Shown piece by piece: positions 22,973 through 31,187 of a stretch of 64,000 bases of DNA. Numbering within the stretch: the stretch's first letter is position 1; each line of letters begins with the position of its first letter. The stretch spans positions 186,001 to 250,000 of the forward strand of contig CAJTGI010000006.1 of NCBI GenBank assembly GCA_910575435.1, read 5' to 3'. Both the position numbers and the translations under genes were made by a program. The notes under the pieces are model-generated. The model was not told where the DNA came from. It was given only the letters and a program-made list of their open reading frames with translations, and searched no databases. The stretch is from Clostridiaceae bacterium (lineage in GTDB: Bacteria > Bacillota > Clostridia > Lachnospirales > Lachnospiraceae).

Positions 22973-25390
22973 ATGAGTTATGAGGAATTGAGTTTAAAGG
23001 GATTTATCAATGAAATGAAAGAAGTATCAAGCGGCCCTCATCCGAGAAAGTTTTGCTTTGTACTTGGGGCAGGCGCATCAATCTCTTCCGGAATAAAATC
23101 TGGACAGGAACTGGTTAAACTATGGGACGGGGAACTTTTGCTCAGAAATGAAAGAGCGCATATAAAGTGGAAAGAAGAGTTAAACATTACGGAAGAGAAT
23201 AAGTATAATTTTTACAGTAAGTTTTATGAAAGACGTTTTCGAAGGCAGCCGATGGATGGATATAATTATCTGGAACAACTGATGGAACACGCCAGGCCCA
23301 GCATCGGATATGTCATGCTTTCTCATTTATTGACGGAGACCCAGCATAATGTTGTGATTACAACTAATTTTGACCATTTGGCGGAAGATGCTGTGAATTA
23401 TTATGAGCAAAAAATCCCTTTGGTTATAGGACATGAATCTTTGGCTCATTATGTTACCAAACAGATATCAAGACCTACGATCATAAAAATACATAGAGAC
23501 CTTTTACTTGATCCAAAGAACAGGACAGAAGAGTTGGAGGTGCTTCATGATAATTGGAAAAAGGCATTAGGAGAGATTTTTTCGGAGTATCATCCGGTTT
23601 TTATTGGCTATGCAGGTAATGATAACAGTCTCATGAATTTTCTGATTGAAAATAGCGAAAAGTTTTTAACTGGTGAATGGTCGTTTCCCTACTGGATGAT
23701 TTATAAAAAAGACAATGCGTATGGAAAGGTGTTGGATTTTTTAGATAAGACGGAGGGATATTTCATCAAACATAATGGGTTTGATAAAGTGATGTGTATT
23801 ATGGGAGAGGCGTTTGACTACAAACTACCGACCAAAGAAGTTTTTTTGAAGGATGCTGAAGAACGTTTTCAGATGCTGTCCAATACTATTGATCGGTTTA
23901 CTGAGGTATCGTTAGGGGGAAAAGAGTTTGGGCAGGGGGAAAAGGTAGAAGATAACACAGAAGAAGGGGAGGTTAGTCAAGTTGTTGAGAACATCACAAA
24001 TCAGGCGGAGCAGCAACGGCTATATAGAGAGGCTGTCGTATTACATAATCATGACGGATATGAAAAAGCGTTGGAGATAGAAAAGCGGTTAGTAAAATTG
24101 AATGGAACAAATCCTCGTTATCATGACATTATGGGAGTTACCCTGCATGAAATGAAGAGATATGAGGAAGCGGAGAAGGAGTCAAGGAAGGCGGTAGAGT
24201 TAGAGCCAGAAAATGCAAGATATCATGACAGTTTGGGAACTACCCTGCATGAAATGGAGAAATATGAAGAAGCGGAGAAGGAGTCAAGGAAGGCAGTAGA
24301 GCTAGAGCCAGAAAATGCAAAATATCATGACGGCTTGGGAGCTACCCTGCTTGAAATGGATAAATATGAAGAAGCGGAGGTCGAGAAGAGGAAGGCGGTG
24401 GAGTTAGAGCCAGAAAATGCAAGATATCATGACAGTTTGGGAACTACCCTGCATGAAATGGAGAAATATGAAGAAGCGGAGAAGGAGTCAAGGAAGGCAG
24501 TAGAGCTAGAGCCAGAAAATGCAAAATATCATGACGGCTTGGGAACTACCCTGCTTGAAATGGAGAAATATGAAGAAGCGGAGGTCGAGAAGAGGAAGGC
24601 GGTGGAGTTAGAGCCAGAAAATGCAAGATATCATGACGGCTTGGGAGTTACCCTGCTTGAAATGGAGAAATATGAAGAAGCGGAGAAGGAGTCAAGGAAG
24701 GCGGTAGAGCTAGAGCCCGAAAATGCAGGATATCATTTCAGTTTGGGAGTTATCTTGCATGAAATGGATAAATATGAAGAAGCGGAGAAGGAGTCAAGGA
24801 AGGCGTTAGAGTTAGAGCCCGAAAATGCAGAATATCATAATAGTTTGGGATTTACCCTGTATGAAATGGAGAAATATGAAGAAGCGGAGAAGGAGGTAAG
24901 GAAGGCGGTAGAGCTAGAGCCAGAAAATGCAAGATATCATGACAACTTGGGAGTTACCCTGCATGAAATGGAGAAATATGAAGAAGCGGAGAAGGAGTTA
25001 AGGAAGGCGGTAGAGCTAGAGCCCGAAAATGCAGAATATCATTTCAGTTTGGGAGTTACCTTGCATGAAATGGAGAAATATGAGGAAGCGGAGAAGGAGT
25101 CAAGGAAGGCGGTAGAGCTAGAGCCCGAAAATGCAGAATATCATTTCAGTTTGGGAGTTACCTTGCATGAAATGGAGAAATATGAGGAAGCGGAGAAGGA
25201 GTCAAGGAAGGCGGTAGAACTAGAGCCTGAAAATGCAGGATATCATTTCAGTTTGGGAGTTATCTTGCATGAAATGGAGAAATATGGAGAAGCAGAGAAG
25301 GAGGTAAGGAAAGCCATAGAATTGGAGCCAGAAAATACGGAATATGTCAATCACCTGGATATTGTTTTGCGTGTGAAGAAGGAAGTGTGA
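22973..25390 (+). CDS. SIR2-like domain protein with 12 TPR repeats
   Basis: 805 residues. Residues about 20-260 form a SIR2-like (NAD-binding) domain: V-L-G-A-G-A-S at 30-36, T-T-N-F-D at 130-134 with the Asn used by NAD hydrolases, K-I-H-R-D with His174, and I-G-Y-A-G-N-D at 211-217. After a hydrophilic linker come one degenerate and twelve near-identical 34-residue TPRs (383-790), then a short partial unit. SIR2 effectors in phage defence destroy NAD after sensing infection, and TPRs usually do the sensing or scaffolding; this use is inferred. GGAGGAG precedes ATG 22973, 89 bases after the nuclease-like gene. AT-rich like the two genes before it. Confidence 0.82.
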   Translation: MSYEELSLKGFINEMKEVSSGPHPRKFCFVLGAGASISSGIKSGQELVKLWDGELLLRNERAHIKWKEELNITEENKYNFYSKFYERRFRRQPMDGYNYLEQLMEHARPSIGYVMLSHLLTETQHNVVITTNFDHLAEDAVNYYEQKIPLVIGHESLAHYVTKQISRPTIIKIHRDLLLDPKNRTEELEVLHDNWKKALGEIFSEYHPVFIGYAGNDNSLMNFLIENSEKFLTGEWSFPYWMIYKKDNAYGKVLDFLDKTEGYFIKHNGFDKVMCIMGEAFDYKLPTKEVFLKDAEERFQMLSNTIDRFTEVSLGGKEFGQGEKVEDNTEEGEVSQVVENITNQAEQQRLYREAVVLHNHDGYEKALEIEKRLVKLNGTNPRYHDIMGVTLHEMKRYEEAEKESRKAVELEPENARYHDSLGTTLHEMEKYEEAEKESRKAVELEPENAKYHDGLGATLLEMDKYEEAEVEKRKAVELEPENARYHDSLGTTLHEMEKYEEAEKESRKAVELEPENAKYHDGLGTTLLEMEKYEEAEVEKRKAVELEPENARYHDGLGVTLLEMEKYEEAEKESRKAVELEPENAGYHFSLGVILHEMDKYEEAEKESRKALELEPENAEYHNSLGFTLYEMEKYEEAEKEVRKAVELEPENARYHDNLGVTLHEMEKYEEAEKELRKAVELEPENAEYHFSLGVTLHEMEKYEEAEKESRKAVELEPENAEYHFSLGVTLHEMEKYEEAEKESRKAVELEPENAGYHFSLGVILHEMEKYGEAEKEVRKAIELEPENTEYVNHLDIVLRVKKEV
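24119..25342 (+). repeat. Twelve 102-bp tandem repeats encoding TPRs
   Basis: Each unit encodes a 34-residue TPR starting Y-H-x-x-L-G and ending E-L-E-P-E-N-A. Units 2-3 (24221-24424) and 4-5 (24425-24628) differ at only about two bases, so a 204-bp dimer was duplicated recently. Units 10 and 11 are also almost identical. Synonymous sites have barely diverged, showing recent expansion or gene conversion. Confidence 0.95.
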
Positions 25391-25742
25391 GAGTCTGAGA
25401 AACATGATAAAGAGTGGGATTCGTACTAAATATTTGTGTGTTCCATGAAGGTTATGCCAAAACGCTCCTTTGTCTGGCTGTTTGTGATGATACAATAACA
25501 GCAAAGATTCAATATTTTTACATTTATATAGGAATAAAATAGCAACTTGAAAAATGGAGATACACAGAGTATTTTATTTTTGCAATATTCAGAAAACTAT
25601 GATATAATACCTCCGTTGTGCATAGATGCGCACGGATGAGCGGTATTCCCTTGGAAACTGCATCAGATGATAGGAATTATCATGGCATGGCTTTTGACGG
25701 GACTGGCTGTTTGCCAGCACATGAAGCGAATGAGGTGATAAT
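25391..25742. other. Intergenic region before the pantothenate operon
   Basis: About 350 AT-rich bases without a supported gene. Holds the operon promoter (25580-25608) and a leader of some 130 bases with an imperfect hairpin (about 25612-25634). No riboswitch class was recognised. Confidence 0.6.
25580..25608 (+). promoter_or_regulatory. Promoter of the pantothenate/CoA operon
   Basis: TTGCAA (25580-25585), 17-base spacer, TATAAT (25603-25608). Confidence 0.75.
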
Positions 25743-26681
25743 TTGAAGATTGGAATAATCGGTGCCGGAAAGGTGGGCACCACGCTGGGAAAGCATTTGG
25801 CATGCAACGGCATGCCCGTTGCGGGCTATGTCAGCCGTAGCCGCGAGAGTGCTGTGACAGCGGCAGATTTTACAGAAACAACGGCATATCACACATTAGA
25901 AGAACTTGTATCGGCGAGCGATACCCTATTTCTCACCACTCCGGACGGGGAGATTGGTCGGGTTTGGGATTGCATCAGAGACACAAGAATAGAGTTGCAG
26001 GAAAAAATTATTTGCCATTTTAGTGGTTCTTTATCATCTCATGTATTTTCGGGAATCGAGCAGACTGGTGCATATGGCTGTTCCATTCATCCCATGTTCG
26101 CTTTTAACGACAAATTCACATCATATCAGGAGTTCCCCCAGGCGATGCTTACCCTGGAGGGGCATCAGAAGGCTGTGCATGCAGTGACAAGTCTCTTCGG
26201 CGATTGTCTGGGACACAGGATTCTCACAATCCGGACGGAGGACAAGGTCAGGTATCATGCGGCGGCAACCATGGCCAGCAATTATATGATTGGGCTGTTT
26301 CAGGTTAGTCTGCAGCTTTTGGAAGAGTGTGGCTTTTCTCAGGAGGAAGGCAATGGGCTCTTGCATTCCCTGGTGCGGACAAATGTGGAAAATATGTTGG
26401 AGAAGGGCGCGCAGGAGGCTCTGACCGGGCCCATTGAGAGAAATGATGCGGATACAGTGAGGAAGCATTTGCAGGCGTTGGATTCTATTTCAGTCGCGGG
26501 TAAGGACGGAAGGAAAGATTGCGACGGAGAGGTCGGCGCATTGGCTTGGGATGGCGGATGTGTCAACGTAGACGGGATATACCGGGAATTGGGACAGGTG
26601 CTGGTTTCCATTGCTGAAAAGAAGCATCCAGATCGGGATTACGCGCGATTAAGGCATCTATTGGCACGTCAGGATATATAA
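25743..26681 (+). CDS. panG: Rossmann-fold/DUF2520 protein, probable ketopantoate reductase (PanG type)
   Basis: 312 residues. N-terminal NAD(P)-binding motif G-I-I-G-A-G-K-V-G-T near residue 4-13, followed by a Rossmann domain (D-T-L-F-L-T-T-P-D), then S-I-H-P-M-F-A-F and the helical DUF2520 domain (A-A-A-T-M-A-S-N-Y). Proteins of this type include PanG, an alternative ketopantoate reductase described in Francisella and some Firmicutes. Its place just before panB and panC, and the lack of a panE here, support that role, which converts ketopantoate to pantoate with NADPH. The start is TTG 25743 with GAGGTG upstream. Family strong, function inferred. Confidence 0.75.
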   Translation: MKIGIIGAGKVGTTLGKHLACNGMPVAGYVSRSRESAVTAADFTETTAYHTLEELVSASDTLFLTTPDGEIGRVWDCIRDTRIELQEKIICHFSGSLSSHVFSGIEQTGAYGCSIHPMFAFNDKFTSYQEFPQAMLTLEGHQKAVHAVTSLFGDCLGHRILTIRTEDKVRYHAAATMASNYMIGLFQVSLQLLEECGFSQEEGNGLLHSLVRTNVENMLEKGAQEALTGPIERNDADTVRKHLQALDSISVAGKDGRKDCDGEVGALAWDGGCVNVDGIYRELGQVLVSIAEKKHPDRDYARLRHLLARQDI

Positions 26682-26929
26682 ATTTAGAAATCTGACCGTA
26701 AATGATATCATAACTATTTACGGTTGCTCATCTCTTCATGCGATAGCCTCTCTGCCTTCGGCATAGGTCACTGCTTATGCAGTTCTGTCTATTTTAATGA
26801 TGGGATGAACAGCCTTTGCAGGCTAGAGAAAAGAAAACTGTCTTATTCAAGCAAGTTTGATGAGACAGCATTTCTCCTCTCTGACCGTAAATAGTAACCA
26901 TCTAGGCAGATATTCGGAAAGGACTGACT
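26682..26929. repeat. Intergenic inverted-repeat element
   Basis: Begins with a small perfect hairpin ACCGTAAAT/ATTTACGGT (26695-26724). The segment from ATAACTATTTACGGT (26710-26724) to ACCGTAAATAGTAAC (26884-26898) is bounded by inverted copies of the dispersed motif, about 190 bases apart. A similar arrangement occurs at 35754-35925. No gene seen. Confidence 0.55.
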
Positions 26930-27757
26930 ATGAAAAAGACTGTGACGACATTTCAGAAGGCGAAGGAAGAGGGCCGGAAAATCACCATGCTCACCGCATA
27001 CGATTATTCCACGGCAAAACTGGTGGATGCGTCGGGAATTGATTCCATCCTGGTAGGGGATTCCTTAGGAAATGTGATTCTGGGATACGAGGATACCATT
27101 TCTGTTACCATGGAGGATATGATCCACCATGGGGCGGCGGTGGCCAGGGGGGCGAAGAATGCCTTGGTGGTGATAGACATGCCCTTTATGTCATACCAGA
27201 CATCGGTTTATGATGCGGTGGTGAATGCGGGACGGCTGATGAAGGAAGGTCGGGCCGGAGCGGTGAAGCTGGAGGGGGGAAGAAGCGTCTGCCCCCAGAT
27301 TAAGTCTATTACGGAGGCTGGAATCCCGGTGGTGGCCCATCTGGGACTGACGCCCCAATCCATCAATGCCTTTGGCGGCTTTAAGGTGCAGGGAAAGAGC
27401 GAGGCGGCGGCAAAGAAATTGATCGAGGATGCTTTGGCGGTACAGGAAGCGGGTGCTATGGCTTTGGTTCTGGAGTGCGTTCCGGCCAAATTGGCGGCAC
27501 TTGTGACGGAAAAACTAACGATTCCTACCATTGGCATAGGTGCGGGAAACAAATGTGACGGGCAGGTGCTGGTGTATCAGGACTTGCTGGGCATGTTCAC
27601 GGATTTTGTGCCCAAGTTCGTAAGGCAGTTTGCCAATGTGGGACAGGTGATGGCTGAGGCATTTGCTGCTTATGACCGGGCTGTGAAGGATGGCAGTTTT
27701 CCGGCAGAGGAGCATACCTATCAGATAGAGGACGAAGTGATAGAAAAATTATATTGA
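26930..27757 (+). CDS. panB: 3-methyl-2-oxobutanoate hydroxymethyltransferase
   Basis: First committed step of pantothenate synthesis: ketoisovalerate plus methylene-THF gives ketopantoate; cytoplasmic, Mg-dependent TIM barrel. 275 residues, full length. Seen: [23 protein letters not shown] (metal Asp), [20 protein letters not shown], and [15 protein letters not shown]. All are diagnostic. Follows the PanG-like gene after an inverted-repeat element. Confidence 0.97.
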   Translation: MKKTVTTFQKAKEEGRKITMLTAYDYSTAKLVDASGIDSILVGDSLGNVILGYEDTISVTMEDMIHHGAAVARGAKNALVVIDMPFMSYQTSVYDAVVNAGRLMKEGRAGAVKLEGGRSVCPQIKSITEAGIPVVAHLGLTPQSINAFGGFKVQGKSEAAAKKLIEDALAVQEAGAMALVLECVPAKLAALVTEKLTIPTIGIGAGNKCDGQVLVYQDLLGMFTDFVPKFVRQFANVGQVMAEAFAAYDRAVKDGSFPAEEHTYQIEDEVIEKLY

Positions 27758-27854
27758 TGCCAGGGTCAAAAGTAGATAGCAATGTAGCAATCCGTGGCAT
27801 CAGCCAGGGTTAAAAGACTTTTTGCCCCAACATTATTATAAGAAATTAATTTTC

Positions 27855-28030
27855 GCTGAACTAGTGTACTGTATCATTGATATATGGCAAAACTCCGCAG
27901 AATAATTTTTCATCGACAAGGCGTTTGAGGGAGGCGATGCGGTGGCATCGTTGACTGAAAACAACGCAGTTCGATGGAAAATTAGGCTAGGAGGTTTGGC
28001 TGAATGTCAACGATACAGTGCACTAGCAGC
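27855..28030. repeat. Long palindromic (hairpin) element between panB and panC
   Basis: Two long imperfect arms: CTAGTGTACTGTATCATTGA (27861-27880) pairs with TCAACGATACAGTGCACTAG (28007-28026). Pairing continues inward through CAAAACTCC/GGAGGTTTG and TAATTTTTCATCG/CGATGGAAAATTA to a small central GCGATG/GCATCG hairpin. The ~175-bp structure resembles a MITE or REP-like element and would be transcribed within the operon. No gene seen. Confidence 0.75.
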
Positions 28031-28047
28031 AATAGGAGAGGAATGCA

Positions 28048-28890
28048 ATGAAAATCGTAGAGACAGTGAGAGAAGTGAGGGAGCAGGTGCGGGCATGGCA
28101 TCAGGAAGGGCTTTCCGTAGGGCTGGTGCCTACCATGGGATATCTCCATGAGGGGCATAAGAGCCTGATTGACCGGGCGGTGGCAGAAAATGACCGGGTG
28201 GTGGTGAGCGTGTTCGTCAATCCCATGCAGTTCGGCCCGACGGAGGATCTGGAGAGTTATCCCAGAGATTTGGAGCGGGATGGGGCTCTGTGCCAGAAGG
28301 CGGGGGCATCTCTGATCTTCCATCCCCAGCCCGAGGAGATGTACCCAGAAGACTTTTCTTCCTATATAGATATGAATACGCTAACCGGAGGCTTGTGCGG
28401 GAAGAGCCGTCCCATTCATTTTAGGGGCGTTTGCACAGTGGTGGCAAAATTGTTTCACATCGCGGAGCCGGACAGGGCGTATTTTGGACAGAAGGATGCC
28501 CAGCAGCTGGCGGTGATTCGCCATATGGTCAATGATCTGAGTTTTGGTATAGAGATTGTGGGTTGCCCCATCGTCAGAGAGGAAGACGGTCTGGCAAAAA
28601 GTTCCAGAAACACTTATCTGAGCCAGGATGAACGGAAGGCGGCTCTTATTTTGTCCCATGCCTTGAAGAAGGGGAGAGAGTCTGTGGAGAATGGGGAGAA
28701 GAGTGCAAAGGCTTTGGTTGAACTGATTAGAAAAGAAATACAGGCAGAGCCTTTGGCAAGGATTGACTATGTGGAAGTGGTGGACTGGAATACCTTGGAG
28801 CCGGTGGAGGAAATACAGAAGCCAATTCTGGTGGCCATTGCGGCGTACATCGGAAAAACCAGACTTATTGATAACTTTATATATGAATAA
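28048..28890 (+). CDS. panC: Pantoate--beta-alanine ligase (pantothenate synthetase)
   Basis: Joins pantoate and beta-alanine using ATP. 280 residues, full length. Seen: V-P-T-M-G-Y-L-H-E-G-H with the nucleotidyltransferase HxGH motif, S-V-F-V-N-P-M-Q-F, Y-P-R-D-L-E-R-D, F-G-Q-K-D-A-Q-Q, and the K-S-S-R-N-T-Y-L motif (usual K-M-S-S-R-N). AGGAGAGG precedes ATG 28048. Third step enzyme of the operon. Confidence 0.97.
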   Translation: MKIVETVREVREQVRAWHQEGLSVGLVPTMGYLHEGHKSLIDRAVAENDRVVVSVFVNPMQFGPTEDLESYPRDLERDGALCQKAGASLIFHPQPEEMYPEDFSSYIDMNTLTGGLCGKSRPIHFRGVCTVVAKLFHIAEPDRAYFGQKDAQQLAVIRHMVNDLSFGIEIVGCPIVREEDGLAKSSRNTYLSQDERKAALILSHALKKGRESVENGEKSAKALVELIRKEIQAEPLARIDYVEVVDWNTLEPVEEIQKPILVAIAAYIGKTRLIDNFIYE

Positions 28891-29005
28891 AAGATGGCAA
28901 GGCAAAAGGATATGAAAAGATTAATTCATAAAGAATAAACTTGCGAAACGTAATGGCAGTAATAGGGCGATGAATGACATGATTGCAGAGGAAGGGAGAA
29001 AGGCT

Positions 29006-29398
29006 ATGACAGTGACGATGTTGAAGGGAAAAATCCACCGTGCAGTGGTAAGACAGGCGGAACTGAATTATGTGGGGAGCATTACCGTTGACCCGGAACT
29101 GATGGAGGCTGCGGGGATTTTTGAATATGAGAAGGTACAGATTGTAGACGTGGAGAATGGCAGCCGTTTTGAGACGTATACCATCGCCGGGGAGCCGGGG
29201 AGCGGCATGATTTGCCTGAATGGAGCCGCCGCCAGAATGGTGCAGACCGGGGACCATATCATCATTATGTCCTACTGCGAGCTCTTGCCGGAGGAAGCAA
29301 AGGGCCATAAGCCCTACGTGGTATTTGTTGACGAGGACAATAAGATCAAGAAGGTGGCTCGCTATGAGAAGTATGGAGTGCTGTCTCAGGATGTATGA
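29006..29398 (+). CDS. panD: Aspartate 1-decarboxylase
   Basis: Makes beta-alanine from aspartate, supplying PanC. Pyruvoyl enzyme made as a 130-residue proenzyme that cuts itself at Gly-Ser; here Y-V-G-S-I-T-V-D at residues 22-29, Ser25 being the pyruvoyl precursor. Other family marks: [16 protein letters not shown] and the Y-C-E-L stretch. ATG 29006 follows GGGAGAAAGG; upstream ATGs lengthen the end without family support. Confidence 0.95.
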   Translation: MTVTMLKGKIHRAVVRQAELNYVGSITVDPELMEAAGIFEYEKVQIVDVENGSRFETYTIAGEPGSGMICLNGAAARMVQTGDHIIIMSYCELLPEEAKGHKPYVVFVDEDNKIKKVARYEKYGVLSQDV

Positions 29399-29422
29399 TT
29401 TTGGGGAGGATTCGAGGTAGAT

Positions 29423-30619
29423 ATGTTAGAGGGAAAGACTGTGGTTTTGGGTGTGACGGGGAGTATTGCCGCATACAAGATAGCCAATTTGGCCAGCATG
29501 CTGTCAAAATTACATGCGGAGATTCATGTGCTGATGACGGAGAATGCCACCAAGTTCATCAATCCCATCACTTTTGAGACATTGACAGGGCATAAGTGCC
29601 TGATTGACACCTTTGACCGAAATTTTCAGTACAGCGTGGAGCATGTGGCTTTGGCAAAGCGGGCGGACGTGGTGCTGGTGGCTCCGGCTTCTGCCAATGT
29701 GATCGGAAAGATTGCCGGAGGAATTGCGGACGATATGCTTACCACTACGGTGATGGCCTGCCCCTGCCAGAAAATCATGGCTCCGGCTATGAATACGAAT
29801 ATGTATGAAAATAGCATTGTCCAGGAGAATCTGGAGAAGTTAAAGCGTCACGGATATACAGTGATTTCGCCGGATACGGGACTTTTGGCATGCAGGGATG
29901 TGGGGGCAGGAAAACTTCCCTCCGAAGAGGCGTTGCTAAATTATATCTTGCGTGAGATAGCCTGGGAGAAGGATATGGCGGGGCAGAAGGTGCTGGTGAC
30001 GGCGGGGCCTACGGTGGAGTCCATTGATCCTGTGCGCTTTATCTCCAATCATTCCACCGGAAAGATGGGATATGCCATTGCTAGGGCGGCTATGCTCCGA
30101 GGGGCGGATGTCACGCTGGTTACCGGGCCTGTGGGAATCCAGCCGCCCCCATTTGTGGATGTAGTGCCAGTAACCAGCGCCGGGGAAATGTTTGAGGAGG
30201 TGACACGGGTATCCGAGTCCCAGGATGTGATTATCAAGGCGGCGGCAGTGGCAGACTTTACGCCTGCCCAGGTTTCTGCGGAAAAGATCAAGAAGAAAGA
30301 GGGGCAGCAGCAGATTGATTTGGTGCGAACCCGAGATATTCTTGGCTTTTTGGGGGAACATAAGAGGCAGGGTCAATTTTTGTGCGGATTTTCTATGGAG
30401 ACGGAAAACTTGCTGGAAAATTCTCGGAAAAAATTGGTTAAGAAGAATCTGGATATGGTTGTTGCCAACAACCTTAAGGTGCCGGGGGCGGGATTTGGCG
30501 TGGATACCAATGTGGTGACGCTGATTACCCATGATGGCATCAGAGAATTGCCTCGGATGAGTAAGGATGAGGTGGCGATGGCGTTGCTGGACGAGATCGT
30601 GGCTTGTGGATCAATTTAG
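29423..30619 (+). CDS. coaBC: Bifunctional phosphopantothenoylcysteine decarboxylase/synthetase
   Basis: Two sequential CoA steps: CoaB ligates cysteine to 4'-phosphopantothenate, CoaC decarboxylates the product with FMN. 398 residues. CoaC part: G-V-T-G-S-I-A-A-Y-K, catalytic His in V-E-H-V-A-L, P-A-S-A-N-V-I-G-K, and M-N-T-N-M-Y-E. CoaB part from about 188: T-A-G-P-T-V-E-S-I-D-P-V-R, S-T-G-K-M-G-Y, and K-A-A-A-V-A-D-F. Last gene of the operon, followed by a terminator; with the genes before it a route from ketoisovalerate to phosphopantetheine, except CoaA. Confidence 0.97.
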   Translation: MLEGKTVVLGVTGSIAAYKIANLASMLSKLHAEIHVLMTENATKFINPITFETLTGHKCLIDTFDRNFQYSVEHVALAKRADVVLVAPASANVIGKIAGGIADDMLTTTVMACPCQKIMAPAMNTNMYENSIVQENLEKLKRHGYTVISPDTGLLACRDVGAGKLPSEEALLNYILREIAWEKDMAGQKVLVTAGPTVESIDPVRFISNHSTGKMGYAIARAAMLRGADVTLVTGPVGIQPPPFVDVVPVTSAGEMFEEVTRVSESQDVIIKAAAVADFTPAQVSAEKIKKKEGQQQIDLVRTRDILGFLGEHKRQGQFLCGFSMETENLLENSRKKLVKKNLDMVVANNLKVPGAGFGVDTNVVTLITHDGIRELPRMSKDEVAMALLDEIVACGSI

Positions 30620-30635
30620 GCCAATATAGGATGAG

Positions 30636-30674
30636 AAAGCCTGAGGAATTTATGATAATTCTTCGGGCTTTTTT
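30636..30674 (+). terminator. Intrinsic terminator of the pantothenate/CoA operon
   Basis: AAAGCCTGAGGAATT pairs with AATTCTTCGGGCTTT, followed by a T-run. Confidence 0.9.
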
Positions 30675-30894
30675 GCATGTAAAAGGTATTTACGATATCT
30701 ATGTTACAGGAGATGGCAGACGGGTTTTGCAGTGGCCGCAAGGATTCTGGGAGATGGGGAAATAGGAGGCATATTGGGACGGAAAAGAGAATAATTATGT
30801 ATGTCTGAGGAGCATAGCCAATCGGACGCTCGTAAAGAGCAGTGAGGGTCCGGGGGGCGCGATGGCTCCCGGATGAATTTAGTATTGATTTAAA

Positions 30895-30923
30895 TTGACA
30901 AAAGTGTTTATAAATGGTATATT
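30895..30923 (+). promoter_or_regulatory. Promoter of the chemotaxis receptor gene
   Basis: TTGACA (30895-30900), 17-base spacer, TATATT (30918-30923). Confidence 0.85.
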
Positions 30924-30929
30924 ATTTTA

Positions 30930-31070
30930 AGAGAAAGACTTGACGGTTATGGTTATAAAACTGTGCTTTTTATAGCGCAAGTTGTTCCTGCTAAAAATGC
31001 AAGCCCTTTTTAATTAAAAAGTGTGCTCTTTATCTGATATATTATATATGATAAAGGGCTTTTTTAGTAA
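30930..31070 (+). promoter_or_regulatory. Structured leader with attenuator-like terminator, ligand unknown
   Basis: The leader holds a hairpin around TATAAAA/TTTTATA, an ACTTG/CAAGT long-range pair enclosing it, then AAGCCCTTT (31001-31009). The terminator is CTCTTTATC/GATAAAGGG with a T-run (31026-31066). AAGCCCTTT is an exact complement of AAAGGGCTT in the terminator's 3' side, so a competing antiterminator fold is possible. This is riboswitch-like architecture. It does not fit the c-di-GMP, TPP, purine, SAM or preQ1 consensus as I recall them. Confidence 0.5.
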
Positions 31071-31187
31071 GAAATGCAAGTTTTAATAACCATGTAGAAT
31101 ACATATCCAGTCAGGTTCAGAATTATGATTGGCGCTTTCGCAGCAGAATTTTGTTATTTCATTATCAATTTTGGGAGGTTGCTTATT

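Larger units (their letters stand above)
30675..31187. other. Intergenic region and long leader of the chemotaxis gene
   Basis: No gene is supported. It contains a GC-rich stretch with short inverted repeats (about 30820-30875), a near-consensus promoter (30895-30923) and a ~260-base structured leader ending with an attenuator-like terminator. Confidence 0.6.

Noticed and set aside
24119-25342. CRISPR or satellite DNA
   Set aside because: The 102-bp units stay in frame and encode clear TPR motifs.
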